Source: DASQUK01 sp963813485 (GTDB taxonomy: Bacteria; Actinomycetota; Acidimicrobiia; Acidimicrobiales; VFJN01). Taken from it: 64,000 nucleotides of DNA. Positions 44,025 through 53,741 of the stretch are shown piece after piece. A model generated the notes under the pieces. It was not told the origin of the DNA. It saw only the letters and a program-made list of their open reading frames with translations, and searched no databases. The first letter of the stretch is position 1; every line of letters starts with the position of its first letter. The stretch covers positions 124,001-188,000 of the forward strand of contig CAWEZE010000011.1 in assembly GCA_963813485.1 (NCBI GenBank). Direction: 5' to 3'. The translations under genes and the position numbers were made by a program.

Positions 44025-46387
44025 ATGGCCCTCGTCGACATCACGTCCGTGCTCGAGGAACCGGTCGTTGAGCCGACTGGTCTCCCCCGCCGCGAGACCG
44101 GGACCGATCCGATGGGAGCTCTGCTCGAAGCGTTGGCCGGCCGTGACGTGGATGCCGCGGTCGGTCGTGGCCCCTCGGCCCTCGTCCACGTGCAGCGCGT
44201 CGGCGGACGCCCGGGACGCCCCGGCGAGACTGCCCGCCCCTTGCCGCCCGAGGTCCTGGCCTGCATGGGGGTTCCGCATCTCTGGTCGCACCAGGCCGAG
44301 GCGATCGACCTGGCCCGCGGCGGGACGCTCGGTGGTCGTCGCCACCGGCACCGCTTCCGGGAAGTCGCTCTGCTATCAGGTGCCGATCGCCGAGGCCGCC
44401 CTGGCACCGGTGCGGCGCGGCACCGCCCTGTTGGTGTTTCCGACCAAGGCCCTCGCGCATGATCAGCTGCGCGCACTGGGCGAGCTCGGATTTCCCCGAA
44501 TTGTCGCCGGGGCGTACGACGGCGACGCCGGACCCGAGGAGCGAGCCTGGATCCGCCGGCATGCCACTGCGGTGCTGACGAACCCCGAGATGCTGCACAG
44601 CGGGATCCTCCCCCACCACGATCGGTGGGCAACCTTCTTGGGTCGATTGCGCTACGTGGTAGTGGACGAGTTGCACGCCTTCCGGGGGATCTTCGGGAGC
44701 CACGTCGCTCACGTGCTGCGCCGACTCCGTCGGCTGGCCCAGCGCTACGGCGCCGATCCCACTTTCGTCTGTTGCTCGGCCACCATCGGCCAGCCGGACG
44801 TGCTGGCATCCGACCTGTGCGGCCTCCCCGTGGAGGCCGTCGTGGACGACGGCTCGCCCCAGGGCGAGCGGGTGGTGGCGGTGTGGAACCCACCGCAACT
44901 CGACGAGCTGACCGGGGTACGGGCCTCCGGCAACCGGGAGACGGCCGGCTTGGTGGCCGAGCTGGTGGGATCGGGTCACAAGACCATCGCGTTCTGCCGC
45001 AGCCGCCGGTCCACCGAGGTCGTGGCCTCCGACGCCCGGCGCCGCCTGCCGCCGGCCCACCGGCGCCGCGTCAAGCCTTACCGCGGCGGCTACCTGGCGG
45101 CCGAACGCCGGGAGATCGAGGAGGAGCTGTTCAGCGGACGCCTCGACGGAGTGGTCGCGACCAGCGCACTCGAGCTCGGCATCGACGTGGGCGGGCTGGA
45201 TGCCGTGGTGCTGAACGGATTCCCGGGCACTATCGCCTCGTTCTGGCAGCAGGCCGGGCGCGCCGGGCGGGCGGGGCAGGCATCCGCTGCCGTCCTGGTG
45301 GCAGGGGCGGACCAGCTCGACCAGTGGATCGCCACCCATCCCGACGACCTGGTACGGCGGCCGCCGGAGCCTGCGGTGATCAACCCGGCCAATCCCTTCG
45401 TCGCCGATGCCCACCTGCGGTGCGCCGCCCACGAGATGCCGCTCACCCATGCCGACGAGCGCTACTGGCCTGGTTTCCTCGACGAAGTCGTCTTGCGCCT
45501 CGCCCGCGCGGACGAGGTCGTGGTGCGCCAGCGGGTACGGGGGCGGGGGCCGCAGGCCCTCTATTCGGGCGGCGGGTGGCCGGCCCACGGGGTCGGCCTC
45601 CGGGCGGGCGCTGGCGGCGAGGTGAGCATCCGCACGATCGACGGCGAGGCGGTCGGCACCGTCGAGCTGGCCCGGGCCTGCGAGCAGGTGCACCCGGGAG
45701 CCTCCTACCTGCATGCTGGGCTGACCTGGCGGGTGGCCGCGCTCGACCTCGACGGCCGTACGGCCGTCGTGGAGCCCGACGACGGCTCGACGTACACGGT
45801 GGCACGCACCGACATCGACATCCGGATCGTGCGTCGCGACGCCGCGCGCCCGCTGGGAGAGCTCGAGGTTGGCTTGGGGACCGTCGAGGTACACGAGCAG
45901 GTGATCGGCTATCAGCGCAAGGACGCCCTGACCGGCAAGTCGCTGGGGATGACCGCGCTCGATCTGCCCCGTTCGACGCTGTGCACTCGCGCATTCTGGT
46001 ACCAGGTTCCCGAGGGCCTCCTCGCGGGCCGGAGTTGCGATGGCCGATGGCCCCGGTGCCCTTCATGCCGCCGAACACGCCGGGATCGGGGTGCTGCCGC
46101 TGTTCACCATCTGCGATCGCTGGGACGTAGGTGGGGTGTCGACGCTGCACCAGCCCGACCTCGCAGCGCCCGCGATCGTGATCTACGACGGCTATCAGGG
46201 CGGGGCCGGGATCGCCGAGCTCGGGTACCAAGCGGCTCCTCGCCACCTGGCGACCACCGCCGAGATCATCGAGTCCTGCCCGTGTGCCAGCGGGTGCCCC
46301 TCCTGCGTGCAGTCGCCCAAGTGTGGAAACGGCAACGAGCCGCTCGACAAGGCCGGGGCCCTGGCCTTGCTCCGCGCCGCGCTTTGA
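44025..46387 (+). CDS. MrfA/YprA-like DEAD/DEAH-box helicase (frameshifted)
   Basis: A superfamily 2 helicase with the C-terminal DUF1998-type module of MrfA (YprA), which in Bacillus repairs mitomycin damage. Motif I is VVVATGTASGKSLCYQVP, motif II VVVDELHAF, motif III CCSATIG, motif V TSALELGIDVGGLDAVVLNG and motif VI QQAGRAGRAGQ. The end has four Cys in CPCASGCPSCVQSPKCGNGN, a probable zinc site. Two single-base frameshifts, near 44331 and 46030, interrupt it; conserved sequence continues across both, so the sequence probably has errors. The ATG lies 19 bp after an 18-bp palindrome. It stands alone between the RsbVW pair and the tad cluster. Confidence 0.85.
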
Positions 46388-46404
46388 TCGCGATCGGGCG
46401 CCCA

Positions 46405-46815
46405 TCACCGCTCCACCCGCATCGTGGCGGCGGCATCGAGCACGACGTCGTCGACGAAGGTTCCCACGAGCGGGACGCGAGTCGGTGCCCGGTAGCGCAC
46501 GACGACCCTGACCCGCCCTCCCACCTCCCCCCGCTCGACCACGTCGGCGTCGAGCCGGTCGGCCGCCAGCGTGCCCGCTTGCTCGGCGGCGCGTCGTGCG
46601 GCCGCCGGGTCGTCGTCGACCGCGGCGGCGCGCACGGCCTCGCGGGCGGCGTGGGTCACCAGGATCTGATCGCGGGCCAGCACCCCAGCCTGCATGATGG
46701 CCAGGAGCAGGCCGACGACAAGCGGCAGGACCAGGGCCAGTTCCACGGTGGCCTGGCCGCCGTCGCTATCTCCAGCGGGACGACGGCCTGGCGAGCCGGA
46801 CCCGGGTTGTCCCAC
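46405..46815 (-). CDS. TadE-like pseudopilin/pilus assembly protein
   Basis: A 136-residue protein. After a short polar leader, GQATVELALVLPLVVGLLLA near residue 21 is the TadE signature with Glu in position 5 of the mature form. A soluble domain of ~90 residues follows (LAADRLDADVVERGEVGGRV). TadE-type minor pilins support assembly of the Flp pilus. The GTG start is chosen because it begins just after the pilin-gene stop. It is the last gene of the leftward tad cluster. Confidence 0.82.
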   Translation of the reverse strand: MGQPGSGSPGRRPAGDSDGGQATVELALVLPLVVGLLLAIMQAGVLARDQILVTHAAREAVRAAAVDDDPAAARRAAEQAGTLAADRLDADVVERGEVGGRVRVVVRYRAPTRVPLVGTFVDDVVLDAAATMRVER

Positions 46816-46817
46816 GG

Positions 46818-47042
46818 CTAGAGGCTGTCGGTCAGCTTCTCGATCACCGACTCGAACAGGTCGGTGAAGCTGCCGGTCTGGGCCGCCCATGCGATGACGC
46901 CGAGAGCGATGCCACCGGCGGCCAAGATGACCAGGCCGTACTCAGCCGTGGCCTGACCACGGTCGTCGGTGAGACGACGGCCGACTCGACCGACGATCCG
47001 CGAGGCGAGCCGTCGGGCATGGAGTACGGGGTGCATGAACAT
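46818..47042 (-). CDS. Flp-type pilin, DUF4244-like
   Basis: A 74-residue precursor. Basic leader (LHARRLASRIVGRVGRRL), then DDRGQATAEYGLVILAAGGI, with the prepilin-like Gly before Gln-Ala-Thr-Ala-Glu-Tyr; cleavage would leave Glu at position 5, as in type IV pilins. A short tail ends FTDLFESVIEKLTDSL. DUF4244 proteins are the usual partners of actinobacterial tad clusters. GGGAGG lies 5 bases before the ATG. It is likely the main structural subunit of the pilus. Confidence 0.85.
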   Translation of the reverse strand: MFMHPVLHARRLASRIVGRVGRRLTDDRGQATAEYGLVILAAGGIALGVIAWAAQTGSFTDLFESVIEKLTDSL

Positions 47043-47098
47043 GTCGACCTCCCAGGTCGCGCCACTGTGTGGTGTGGGGTTTGTCAGGGGGAGGGGAT

Positions 47099-47911
47099 TC
47101 AGAGGCTCAGCGAGCCGAACGATCCCGCCAAGAGCGGGACGACCGTGAGCAAGGCGAAAGCCGGCAGCGTCGTGAGCACCAAGGGGAAGAGGAGGGTCAC
47201 CGGCAGCCGACGGGCCGCCTCCTCTGCATGACGCCGGCGGCGCAGCCGGCTCTCGATCGCCACCCGCTCCAGTGCGGGCGCCAGCGGGGTGCCGTAGCGG
47301 TCGTGGGCCGCCAGCGCGTCGACGAGTGGTCGCGCCGAAGCACCCGCGTGATCCACGACGAGCCGGAGCGCCGCGGCGGTGGTACCACCCCGCTGGATGT
47401 GGGCGGCCGCCCGGTCGAGGGCGGCACCGAGGGGACCGCCGGGCCGGCGTCCGAGCGCGCAGAGCGCGGCAGCGATCGGCAGGCCGGCCGCGGTGGTCAG
47501 CGCCAGCAGGTCGACGACGTCGGGAAGTTGGTCGGTGATCGCCGCCTCGTGCGCGCGCCTGGTCCGTCGGGAGATCAGCGTGGGAGCGAGCACCGACCAC
47601 GCCACCGGAACGATGGCAAGGGACGGCGCCCACGGCGCCAGGGCGGCCGCGGCGAGCGCGGCCCTGCCGACCCGGCGGTCGGCGTCGGGATCGGGAGGCC
47701 GCCGGGTCGTGCGTCGCAGCCAGGCGCCTATCGCGGTTGCCGGAGCCGGCCCATGAGCACCGGCGGCGGCGCAACTACCAAGGAGCGAGATGGAGCGGGC
47801 CGTAGCCAGCGTCGACCGCGGCGGGTAGGGGAGTCGGGCGGGGACGCGACGTTCTCCGAGAACGAGGGCGACCACCCCCGCCCAGGTCAGGCCCAGGCAG
47901 ATCGCCATCAT
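47099..47911 (-). CDS. tadC: TadC-like pilus assembly membrane protein
   Basis: A 270-residue protein with the T2SSF fold. Hydrophobic stretches lie at the N-terminus (CLGLTWAGVVALVLG), in the middle (LAPWAPSLAIVPVAWSVLAP) and at the end (LPVTLLFPLVLTTLPAFALL). The characteristic core is ITDQLPDVVDLLALTTAAGL near residue 137 with RYGTPLAPALERVAIESR. The start ATG overlaps the stop of the tadB gene (ATGA), giving translational coupling. It would form the inner membrane platform of the pilus with TadB. Confidence 0.82.
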   Translation of the reverse strand: MMAICLGLTWAGVVALVLGERRVPARLPYPPRSTLATARSISLLGSCAAAGAHGPAPATAIGAWLRRTTRRPPDPDADRRVGRAALAAAALAPWAPSLAIVPVAWSVLAPTLISRRTRRAHEAAITDQLPDVVDLLALTTAAGLPIAAALCALGRRPGGPLGAALDRAAAHIQRGGTTAAALRLVVDHAGASARPLVDALAAHDRYGTPLAPALERVAIESRLRRRRHAEEAARRLPVTLLFPLVLTTLPAFALLTVVPLLAGSFGSLSL

Positions 47912-48750
47912 GGCCGCTCCCCTCGCGTCAGCCGTGCCATCCACCAGGCGCCGAGGGCGTCGAGGCCCAGCCCGCCGGCGAGACAGGCCCACCCGGCCCG
48001 CGAGTGCAGCAGAAAGCGTCCCGCGGCTCCGTCGCTCACGCCCAGCAGGAGCGCGAACAACAGCGGGGCCGCCGACAGGACCACTGCGCTGGTGCGTGCC
48101 TGCGACGCGAGGGCCCGACGTTCGGCGCTGAGCTCGAGGCGCTCGCGCAGGGTGGCGGCCACACCATCGACGGCTCGTGCGGGCGCGACACCCACGACGG
48201 TCGCCAGCGTGAGCGCCGTAGCCGCGAGCCGCGTGCCGGGTTCGTCGTGCCGTCGGGTCCAGCCGTCGAGCACCGCGGCCACCGGCTCTCCCCGGCTGGC
48301 GGCGAGCGCCAACGCCTCGAGCTCGCGGCCGAGGGGATCGGACGTGGCGCGGCCCGCCTCTCCCAGCGCAACCGGGAGTGACGATCCCGAGCGCAGGGCG
48401 CCCGCGAGCCGCTCCAGCGCCGGCGGCAGCTGGCTACGCCGTTTGACCAGCGACCGGGCACGTCGGTGGCGGAGAGCGAGGGGCGGCGTGACCGCCAGCC
48501 CGAACGCCGCGAATGCCAGGGCGACCGGCCCGAGAACGAGGACGGCCACCGCCGTGCCCGCAGCTCCGGCGATCACTGCCGCCGGCGGGACGGGCGTGGC
48601 CGATCGAGCCACCGCCGAGTCACCCGTCCCCACCGGACACAGCGTGTTGGCGATGCGGGCCCGCACCCGCTGGGACGACCACCAGCCACGGAAGGACGAG
48701 GCGGCCGCCATGGACAGGCACGCGGCCACGAGCAGTACGAGCGGCGTCAT
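47908..48750 (-). CDS. tadB: TadB-like pilus assembly membrane protein
   Basis: A 280-residue protein of the T2SSF family. Two hydrophobic segments lie near residue 60 (VIAGAAGTAVAVLVLGPVAL). The core QLPPALERLAGALRSGSSLP near 107 begins the cytoplasmic domain, and two helices lie at the end (SAAPLLFALLLGVSDG and WACLAGGLGLDALGAWWMA). GGAGGCGAC precedes the ATG. It is placed between cpaF and tadC as in standard tad loci, with four-base overlaps to both neighbours. Confidence 0.82.
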   Translation of the reverse strand: MTPLVLLVAACLSMAAASSFRGWWSSQRVRARIANTLCPVGTGDSAVARSATPVPPAAVIAGAAGTAVAVLVLGPVALAFAAFGLAVTPPLALRHRRARSLVKRRSQLPPALERLAGALRSGSSLPVALGEAGRATSDPLGRELEALALAASRGEPVAAVLDGWTRRHDEPGTRLAATALTLATVVGVAPARAVDGVAATLRERLELSAERRALASQARTSAVVLSAAPLLFALLLGVSDGAAGRFLLHSRAGWACLAGGLGLDALGAWWMARLTRGERP

Positions 48751-49972
48751 GTCGCCTCCCGATTGCCCGGTTGCGCCGACGCATGGGCAACGTTGCTCGT
48801 CCCGCCGGGTCCGCCGGTCGCCCAGACCGCGACGTCCGGGCGACGCGCCGCGCGCGTGGGGTGGGCCACACACCTGCGACCGACCGCGAGGGGCCGGGCG
48901 GCAATCGCCGGTCCCGGCCCGGAGATGACCTCGGCAACCTCGGCCACCAGCCTTGCTCCGCTCGCACCCCGAACAACGCGCACCAACAGGTCGAGGGCGC
49001 CGAGGACCTGCTCGCGCACGGCCACCAGGGGCAGATCGATCGAGCCCATCAGCGCCATGGTCTCGATGCGGCGGAGGGCGTCGGCGGTGCCGTTGGCATG
49101 AACGGTGGAAAGCGATCCGTCGTGTCCGGTGTTCATTGCCTGGAGCATGTCGAGGGCCTCCGCGCCTCGGACCTCGCCGACCACGATGCGGTCGGGCCGC
49201 ATGCGCAGGGCAGCCCGGACCAGCTCCCGGACCCCGACCGCCGCGAGTCCGTCGGGGCTCGCAGGGCGGGTCTCCAGGCGCACGACATGCTCGCCCGGAA
49301 GGCGGAGCTCGGCCGTGTCCTCGACGGTGACGACCCGCTCGCCGAATGCCAGGTGACCGCAAAGTGCGTTGAGCAGTGTGGTCTTGCCGGCACCCGTGCC
49401 GCCGCAGATCACCATGTTGAGGCCGGCATCGACGGCGGCCGCCAGGAGATCGGCGACGCCGGGCGAGCAGAACTCACCGAGGGTACGGCGGCGGCGCCGA
49501 AGCGGCGGATGGTGACCGAGGGGCCGTCGACGGCCAGCGGGGGCAGCACGACGTGGACCCGCGACCCGTCGGGAAGGCGAGCGTCGACGACAGGATTCGT
49601 TCGGTCGGCCCGTAGGCCCAGTGGCGCCACCACCCGCTCGACGAGCAGATCGATCGCGGGTCGATCGAGCTCGAGGTGCGTGCGCTCGAGCCGGCCCGAT
49701 CGTTCGACCCACACCGGGCCCGGGCCGTTGACGAGCACGTCGTTCACTCGCGGGTCGGCAAGCAGCGGCTCCAGCGGCCCCAAGCCACCGATTCGAGCCC
49801 GTACCCGAGACACGACCCCTGCCACCTGATCGGCCCCGAGTAGTGGTGCCTCCTTGCGCACGAGATCGGCCAGAGCCGGATCATCGAGCGGTCGGTCGGC
49901 CGCCGACACGAGCACCCGGCGGTGCACGCGGGCATCGAGCTCGACGACATCTGTCCGTCGGTCACGCGGCAT
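48747..49972 (-). CDS. cpaF: CpaF/TadA-type pilus assembly ATPase (frameshifted)
   Basis: A secretion ATPase of the VirB11/CpaF family that powers Flp pilus assembly. The N-terminal half reads GPLEPLLADPRVNDVLVNGP and ends FGA; one base is lost or gained near 49495, after which the frame continues RRRTLGEFCSPGVADLLAAA. Walker A is ICGGTGAGKTTLLNAL, the Asp box VEDTAELRLP, Walker B RPDRIVVGEVRGAEALDMLQ and the His box TGHDGSLSTVHANG. The frameshift is likely a sequence error, since both halves are conserved. The ATG overlaps the upstream CpaE-like gene by 11 bp. Confidence 0.85.
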
Positions 49973-50603
49973 GGCGCAGCCCTCGCTCCAACGATCGGGG
50001 CAGGCGTCCGGCCATGAGACCGGAGTCGACGGCCCGGGCAACCGCCGGGTCGGCCTCGATCTCGACCCGCACGGGCGCGCCGACGGCCAACTCGACGTCG
50101 TGCCGTGAAAGCGTGCGGCCCGGCTCACGGATCACCACGACCTCGGACGGCCGAAGAGGCGATGCCATCGCTCGCCGCAGCGCCAGATAGCACGGCCGGA
50201 TGACGAGGATGGACCGCTGGGCGCCGCCAACTACGGCGGCTGCCACCCGCTCGGTCGTCCCGCAGTCGACGACGACCGGTCGTGGCCCGCGGTCGAGCAG
50301 CGAGGCCAGCACGGCGGCCCGATCGGGCACGAGCGGCCCGGGGCCCCGGGGCAGCAGCGCGAGGCTCGGGGCCGCCTGGACCTCGAGCCGCGCCAGCCCG
50401 TCGGCGGGCACGTCGTCGCCGGCCGCCAACCAGCCTGCGAGGCCCGGGCTGTCGGGTTCGGGCATGCCGAGGACCGCCGGGCCGTCGCCGGCGAGATCGG
50501 CCAGCACTACGCCCGGGCCGCGGCGAGCGAGGAGAAGCGCGAGCGATGCGGCGACGACCGTGGTGCCGACGCCGCCCTTGACAGACCAGCAGGCGACGAG
50601 CAT
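49962..50603 (-). CDS. CpaE/TadZ-like ATPase
   Basis: A 213-residue MinD/ParA-fold ATPase, the first gene of the tad unit. The deviant Walker A is CWSVKGGVGTTVVAASLALL near residue 5, and VVLADLAGDGPAVLG near 33 and VVVDCGTTERV near 109 follow. CpaE/TadZ proteins position the pilus machine at the cell pole; the shorter actinobacterial type, sometimes called Ssd, lacks the receiver domain, as here. The ATG at the Walker A region is chosen because family members begin just before it. A promoter with ideal spacing lies about 95 bp upstream. Confidence 0.82.
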   Translation of the reverse strand: MLVACWSVKGGVGTTVVAASLALLLARRGPGVVLADLAGDGPAVLGMPEPDSPGLAGWLAAGDDVPADGLARLEVQAAPSLALLPRGPGPLVPDRAAVLASLLDRGPRPVVVDCGTTERVAAAVVGGAQRSILVIRPCYLALRRAMASPLRPSEVVVIREPGRTLSRHDVELAVGAPVRVEIEADPAVARAVDSGLMAGRLPRSLERGLRHAA

Positions 50604-50697
50604 GGGGGAGACCTCCGCGACGAAGGAGCAAAGGGGGGAAGTCGGGAGGCCGCCGACGCTGGCCCATGCCACGGGCCCGGCGAGCGGTGAGACGGTG

Positions 50698-50726
50698 AGG
50701 ATACACAAGTGGCTTGAACGTGTCAA
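50698..50726 (-). promoter_or_regulatory. Sigma-70-type promoter of the tad cluster
   Basis: On the leftward strand TTGACA and TATCCT are separated by exactly 17 bp. The region is AT-rich compared with its surroundings. The nearest start is the CpaE-like gene about 95 bp on, and all tad genes follow with short gaps or overlaps, so this is probably the main promoter of the cluster. Confidence 0.75.
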
Positions 50727-50833
50727 CACACAGGGTAAAACACTAGAAATCACTCAACAATGGTAGAGCGGCGCTAAAGACCTGAATCGGGCCGGCGCCA
50801 GATCAGCCACATCCGCCGTTAGGGTCGCCAGCC

Positions 50834-51769
50834 GTGGATCCGCGCTCCGCCGCCTTCTTCGACCTCGACAAGACGGTCATCGCCAAGGCCTCGATGGTGG
50901 CCTTCAGCGGTCCGTTGCATCGCGCCGGGCTGCTCTCGCGTCGGATGCTGCTCCGAGCCGCCTGGGGCCAGCTCGTCTACGCGCAGTTCGGCGCGACACC
51001 CGCCAAGCTCGACAAGATGCGCGATTCGGTGCTGCGGCTGACGCGGGGGTGGGACCAGGCCGAGATCAGCGCCATCGTGCGCGAGACGCTCGTGGACGTG
51101 GTCGAGCCCATCGTCTTCGACGAGGCGCTCGACCTCATCCGTGAGCACCGGGACGCCGGGCGCAAGGTGTTCATCGTGTCGGCCTCACCCGAGGAGATCG
51201 TCGCGCCGCTCGCACAGTTCCTCGGCGTCGACGAGGCACTGGCGACACGGGCCGAGCTCGACGCCGACCGCCGCTACACCGGGCGCACCGAGCGTTACTG
51301 CTACGGGCCCCAAAAGGTGGCGGCGATGGAGGATGCGGCCCGGCGCGACGGCATCGACCTGTCGGCGTCGTATGCGTACAGCGACTCGGCCACCGACGTG
51401 CCGATGCTCGAGGCGGTTGGGCACCCGGTGGCGGTGAACCCCGATCGTGAGCTGCTTCGAACCGCGCGTGCCCGGAATTGGGAAGTGCTGCGGTTCACGC
51501 GGAGCGTCCCCCTGCGCGAGCGGGTTCCCATGCCTGCCCCGCGACACGCCGCGCTCGGTGGGGGCGCACTGGCTGTGGCGCTGGGCGCAGGGTTCGCAGC
51601 TCGCTGGCTCTGGGACCGGCGCAAACCCCCGACACCGCCGACACCCACCGGGTGGGCGCTGCTGGGTGCCGCGAGCCAATGGCTGGCTCGCGGCAGGACC
51701 CGGGCCGCCGGCGTCAGACGGAGCGCACCTTCTTGGCCGCGATCGTTGCCAGGACGACGAGGGCGATGA
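50834..51769 (+). CDS. HAD superfamily IB phosphatase (SerB/CicA-like)
   Basis: A 311-residue hydrolase. Motif I is FFDLDKTVIAKAS (nucleophile Asp near 10), motif II Ser in FIVSASPEE near 117, motif III Lys in YGPQKVAAMED near 161 and motif IV DSATDVPMLEAVG near 185. It fits the HAD-IB group that includes phosphoserine phosphatase-like and CicA proteins. A membrane segment at about 238-257 (ALGGGALAVALGAGFAARWL) and a basic tail follow, suggesting membrane anchoring; the tail overlaps a small ORF on the other strand and its exact end is less certain. The GTG start is the first in frame. Confidence 0.85.
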   Translation: MDPRSAAFFDLDKTVIAKASMVAFSGPLHRAGLLSRRMLLRAAWGQLVYAQFGATPAKLDKMRDSVLRLTRGWDQAEISAIVRETLVDVVEPIVFDEALDLIREHRDAGRKVFIVSASPEEIVAPLAQFLGVDEALATRAELDADRRYTGRTERYCYGPQKVAAMEDAARRDGIDLSASYAYSDSATDVPMLEAVGHPVAVNPDRELLRTARARNWEVLRFTRSVPLRERVPMPAPRHAALGGGALAVALGAGFAARWLWDRRKPPTPPTPTGWALLGAASQWLARGRTRAAGVRRSAPSWPRSLPGRRGR

Positions 51770-51788
51770 GCAGCAGGAGCTTCTTCAT
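51714..51788 (-). CDS. Possible 24-residue membrane peptide
   Basis: A tiny leftward ORF, MKKLLLLIALVVLATIAAKK followed by VRSV. It resembles the N-terminus of the small DLW-39-type proteins of actinobacteria but is shorter and lacks their ending. It overlaps the 3' end of the HAD gene on the other strand by 56 bp. No clear ribosome-binding site is visible. It is recorded because the sequence composition differs from random antisense frames. Confidence 0.3.
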   Translation of the reverse strand: MKKLLLLIALVVLATIAAKKVRSV

Positions 51789-52003
51789 GGTCGGGATGGT
51801 AGCGAGTTCCATGGGGTGCATCCGACAGGCTGCCTGACAGCCTCGGCCAAAGCTCTAAGGTCATCGCCCATGAGCGTGCTGGGGCCGTGCATACAGTTCG
51901 ACCGCGGTCGCCCCATCACCGGGCGGAGCGGGGCCCCGAGAGCACAGGTGGCGCACGCCACGACGTGGCGGTGCGGTCTCCGCTGCAGTCGAAGGGTCCA
52001 GAA

Positions 52004-53707
52004 GTGACGGCGCGGCGTCCCTTGGTGCCGCTGCATCGGCAGCTCGAGGCAAGAGCCATCGGCCGGCGCACCCACCAGACGTTCCTGTTCGCCGGTGCGA
52101 CCGGCGTGGTGGTCGGCCTCGCCGTCTTGGCCATCCAACGCGTCACCATCGGCGGGTTGTTCGATCGCCTGGCGGACCGACCGCTGTGGCTGCAGGCGTG
52201 CGCCCCCGGCGTCGGTCTCCTGATCGCCTACCTGTGCCTGCGCTGGATTGCCCAGGGCAGGTCGCCGTCGACGGCCGACGAGTACGTGCGCAGCTTCCAC
52301 GAGGAAGCGCACGAGCACATGTCCACCCGGCCCGTCCTCGGCCGGGTCCTCGCCAGCATCGCCACCATCGGTTACGGCGGGGCGCTCGGGCTCGAAGGAC
52401 CGTCCATCTACGCCGGCTCCGCTATCGGGTCGACCATCCAGCGGCGTTTCGCGCGCTTCTTCTCCCGCGAGGACGCCAAGCTGCTCCTGGTTGCCGGGGC
52501 GGCGGCGGGCGTATCCGCAATCTTCAAGGCGCCGGTCACCGGTGCGTTGTTCGCCATCGAGGTGCCGTACCGCGCCGACCTCGCGCGCCGCAACGTGTTG
52601 CCTGCGATAGTGGCGTCGGCGGCGGCCTACGTCACGTTTGCCGCGATCGACGGGACCGATCCGATCCTGCCAGTGGCAGGCGGGTCACCGTTCGATTGGC
52701 GTGACCTCGGCGGCGCGCTCGCCGTGGGCCTGCTGTGCGGGCTGGGCGCCCGGCTGTTCAGCGGCGCCGTTCGGTCGCTCCGCGATCGGCGGATAGCCGA
52801 TGTCCCGATCGGCCTGCGGATCCTCGCTGCCGGCGTGGCCCTCGCCGTTTTCGCCTACGTGGCCGAGGCGGCCGCGGATGCGCCGCTCACGCTTGGTCCC
52901 GGCTACGACGTGATCCGCTGGGCGACCGATCCGAGCCTGGCCCAATGGCTGGTGCTCACGCTGCTCGTGCTTCGGGTCGGCGCGGTGCTGGCCACCCTGG
53001 GCGGCGGTGGCGCGGGTGGCCTCGTCATCCCTCTGGTGGTGCTGGGCGCCCTCACCGGCCGCTTCGCCAGCGGCGCGTTCGGGATGGCCGACAGCGACCT
53101 GTTGCTGGTGGTGGGCATGGCGGCATTCCTCGGTGCCGGGTACCGCACGCCCCTGGCGGCGATCATGTTCGTGGCCGAGACGACGGGGCAGCCCGGCTTC
53201 GTGGTGCCGGCGCTGGTGGCCACGGCGGCGTCACAGCTCTTGGTTGCCGACTCGTCGGTGTCCGACCACCAACGGGCCGGGCGCCTGGGACACCTCGAGC
53301 GGCGCTTCGAGCTGCCGATCAGTGCCGTGCTCGAGACGGACGTGCGGACGGTGCCGCCCGACGCAACCATCGAGGAGTTCCTCACCGTCCACCTCGTGGG
53401 CTACCGCCAGCGAGCGGTCCCGGTGGTGGACGAGGCCAACCGCTATCTCGGGCTGATGGCGCTGGACGAGGTGGTGACGATCCGGCGGGAGGCCTGGGCC
53501 ACCACCGAGATCCGCACCATTGCCAACGTCGCCGCGCCTCGCGGGCGCACCACGTGGCTGGTGCGCGACGCCGTGCAGGCCATGGAGGGAGGCGACGCCG
53601 ACGTGCTCGCCGTGGTCGACGGCGACGACCGATTCGTCGGCGTCGTCACCACGGACGAGGTCCTCCGGCTGGACGAGATCTTGGAACGCACGAACGGAGC
53701 CCGCTGA
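52004..53707 (+). CDS. ClC-type chloride channel/transporter with CBS domains
   Basis: A 567-residue membrane protein of the ClC family. The three selectivity regions are GALGLEGPSIYAGSAIGS, the helix AAAGVSAIFKAPVTGALFAIE, and GGGGAGGLVIPLVVLGALTG, where the usual Gly-x-Phe-x-Pro reads Gly-Leu-Val-Ile-Pro, so Phe is replaced. About ten membrane helices occupy residues 20-420. Two CBS domains follow (AVLETDVRTVPPDATIEEFL and DAVQAMEGGDADVLAVVDGD), which usually bind nucleotides and gate the channel. The gating Glu of exchangers is present as GLEGP. The GTG start is the most downstream plausible one; frame is open further upstream. Confidence 0.85.
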   Translation: MTARRPLVPLHRQLEARAIGRRTHQTFLFAGATGVVVGLAVLAIQRVTIGGLFDRLADRPLWLQACAPGVGLLIAYLCLRWIAQGRSPSTADEYVRSFHEEAHEHMSTRPVLGRVLASIATIGYGGALGLEGPSIYAGSAIGSTIQRRFARFFSREDAKLLLVAGAAAGVSAIFKAPVTGALFAIEVPYRADLARRNVLPAIVASAAAYVTFAAIDGTDPILPVAGGSPFDWRDLGGALAVGLLCGLGARLFSGAVRSLRDRRIADVPIGLRILAAGVALAVFAYVAEAAADAPLTLGPGYDVIRWATDPSLAQWLVLTLLVLRVGAVLATLGGGGAGGLVIPLVVLGALTGRFASGAFGMADSDLLLVVGMAAFLGAGYRTPLAAIMFVAETTGQPGFVVPALVATAASQLLVADSSVSDHQRAGRLGHLERRFELPISAVLETDVRTVPPDATIEEFLTVHLVGYRQRAVPVVDEANRYLGLMALDEVVTIRREAWATTEIRTIANVAAPRGRTTWLVRDAVQAMEGGDADVLAVVDGDDRFVGVVTTDEVLRLDEILERTNGAR

Positions 53708-53741
53708 AACAGCGTGCCAGGACCAGGTTCCGGCCGAAATC

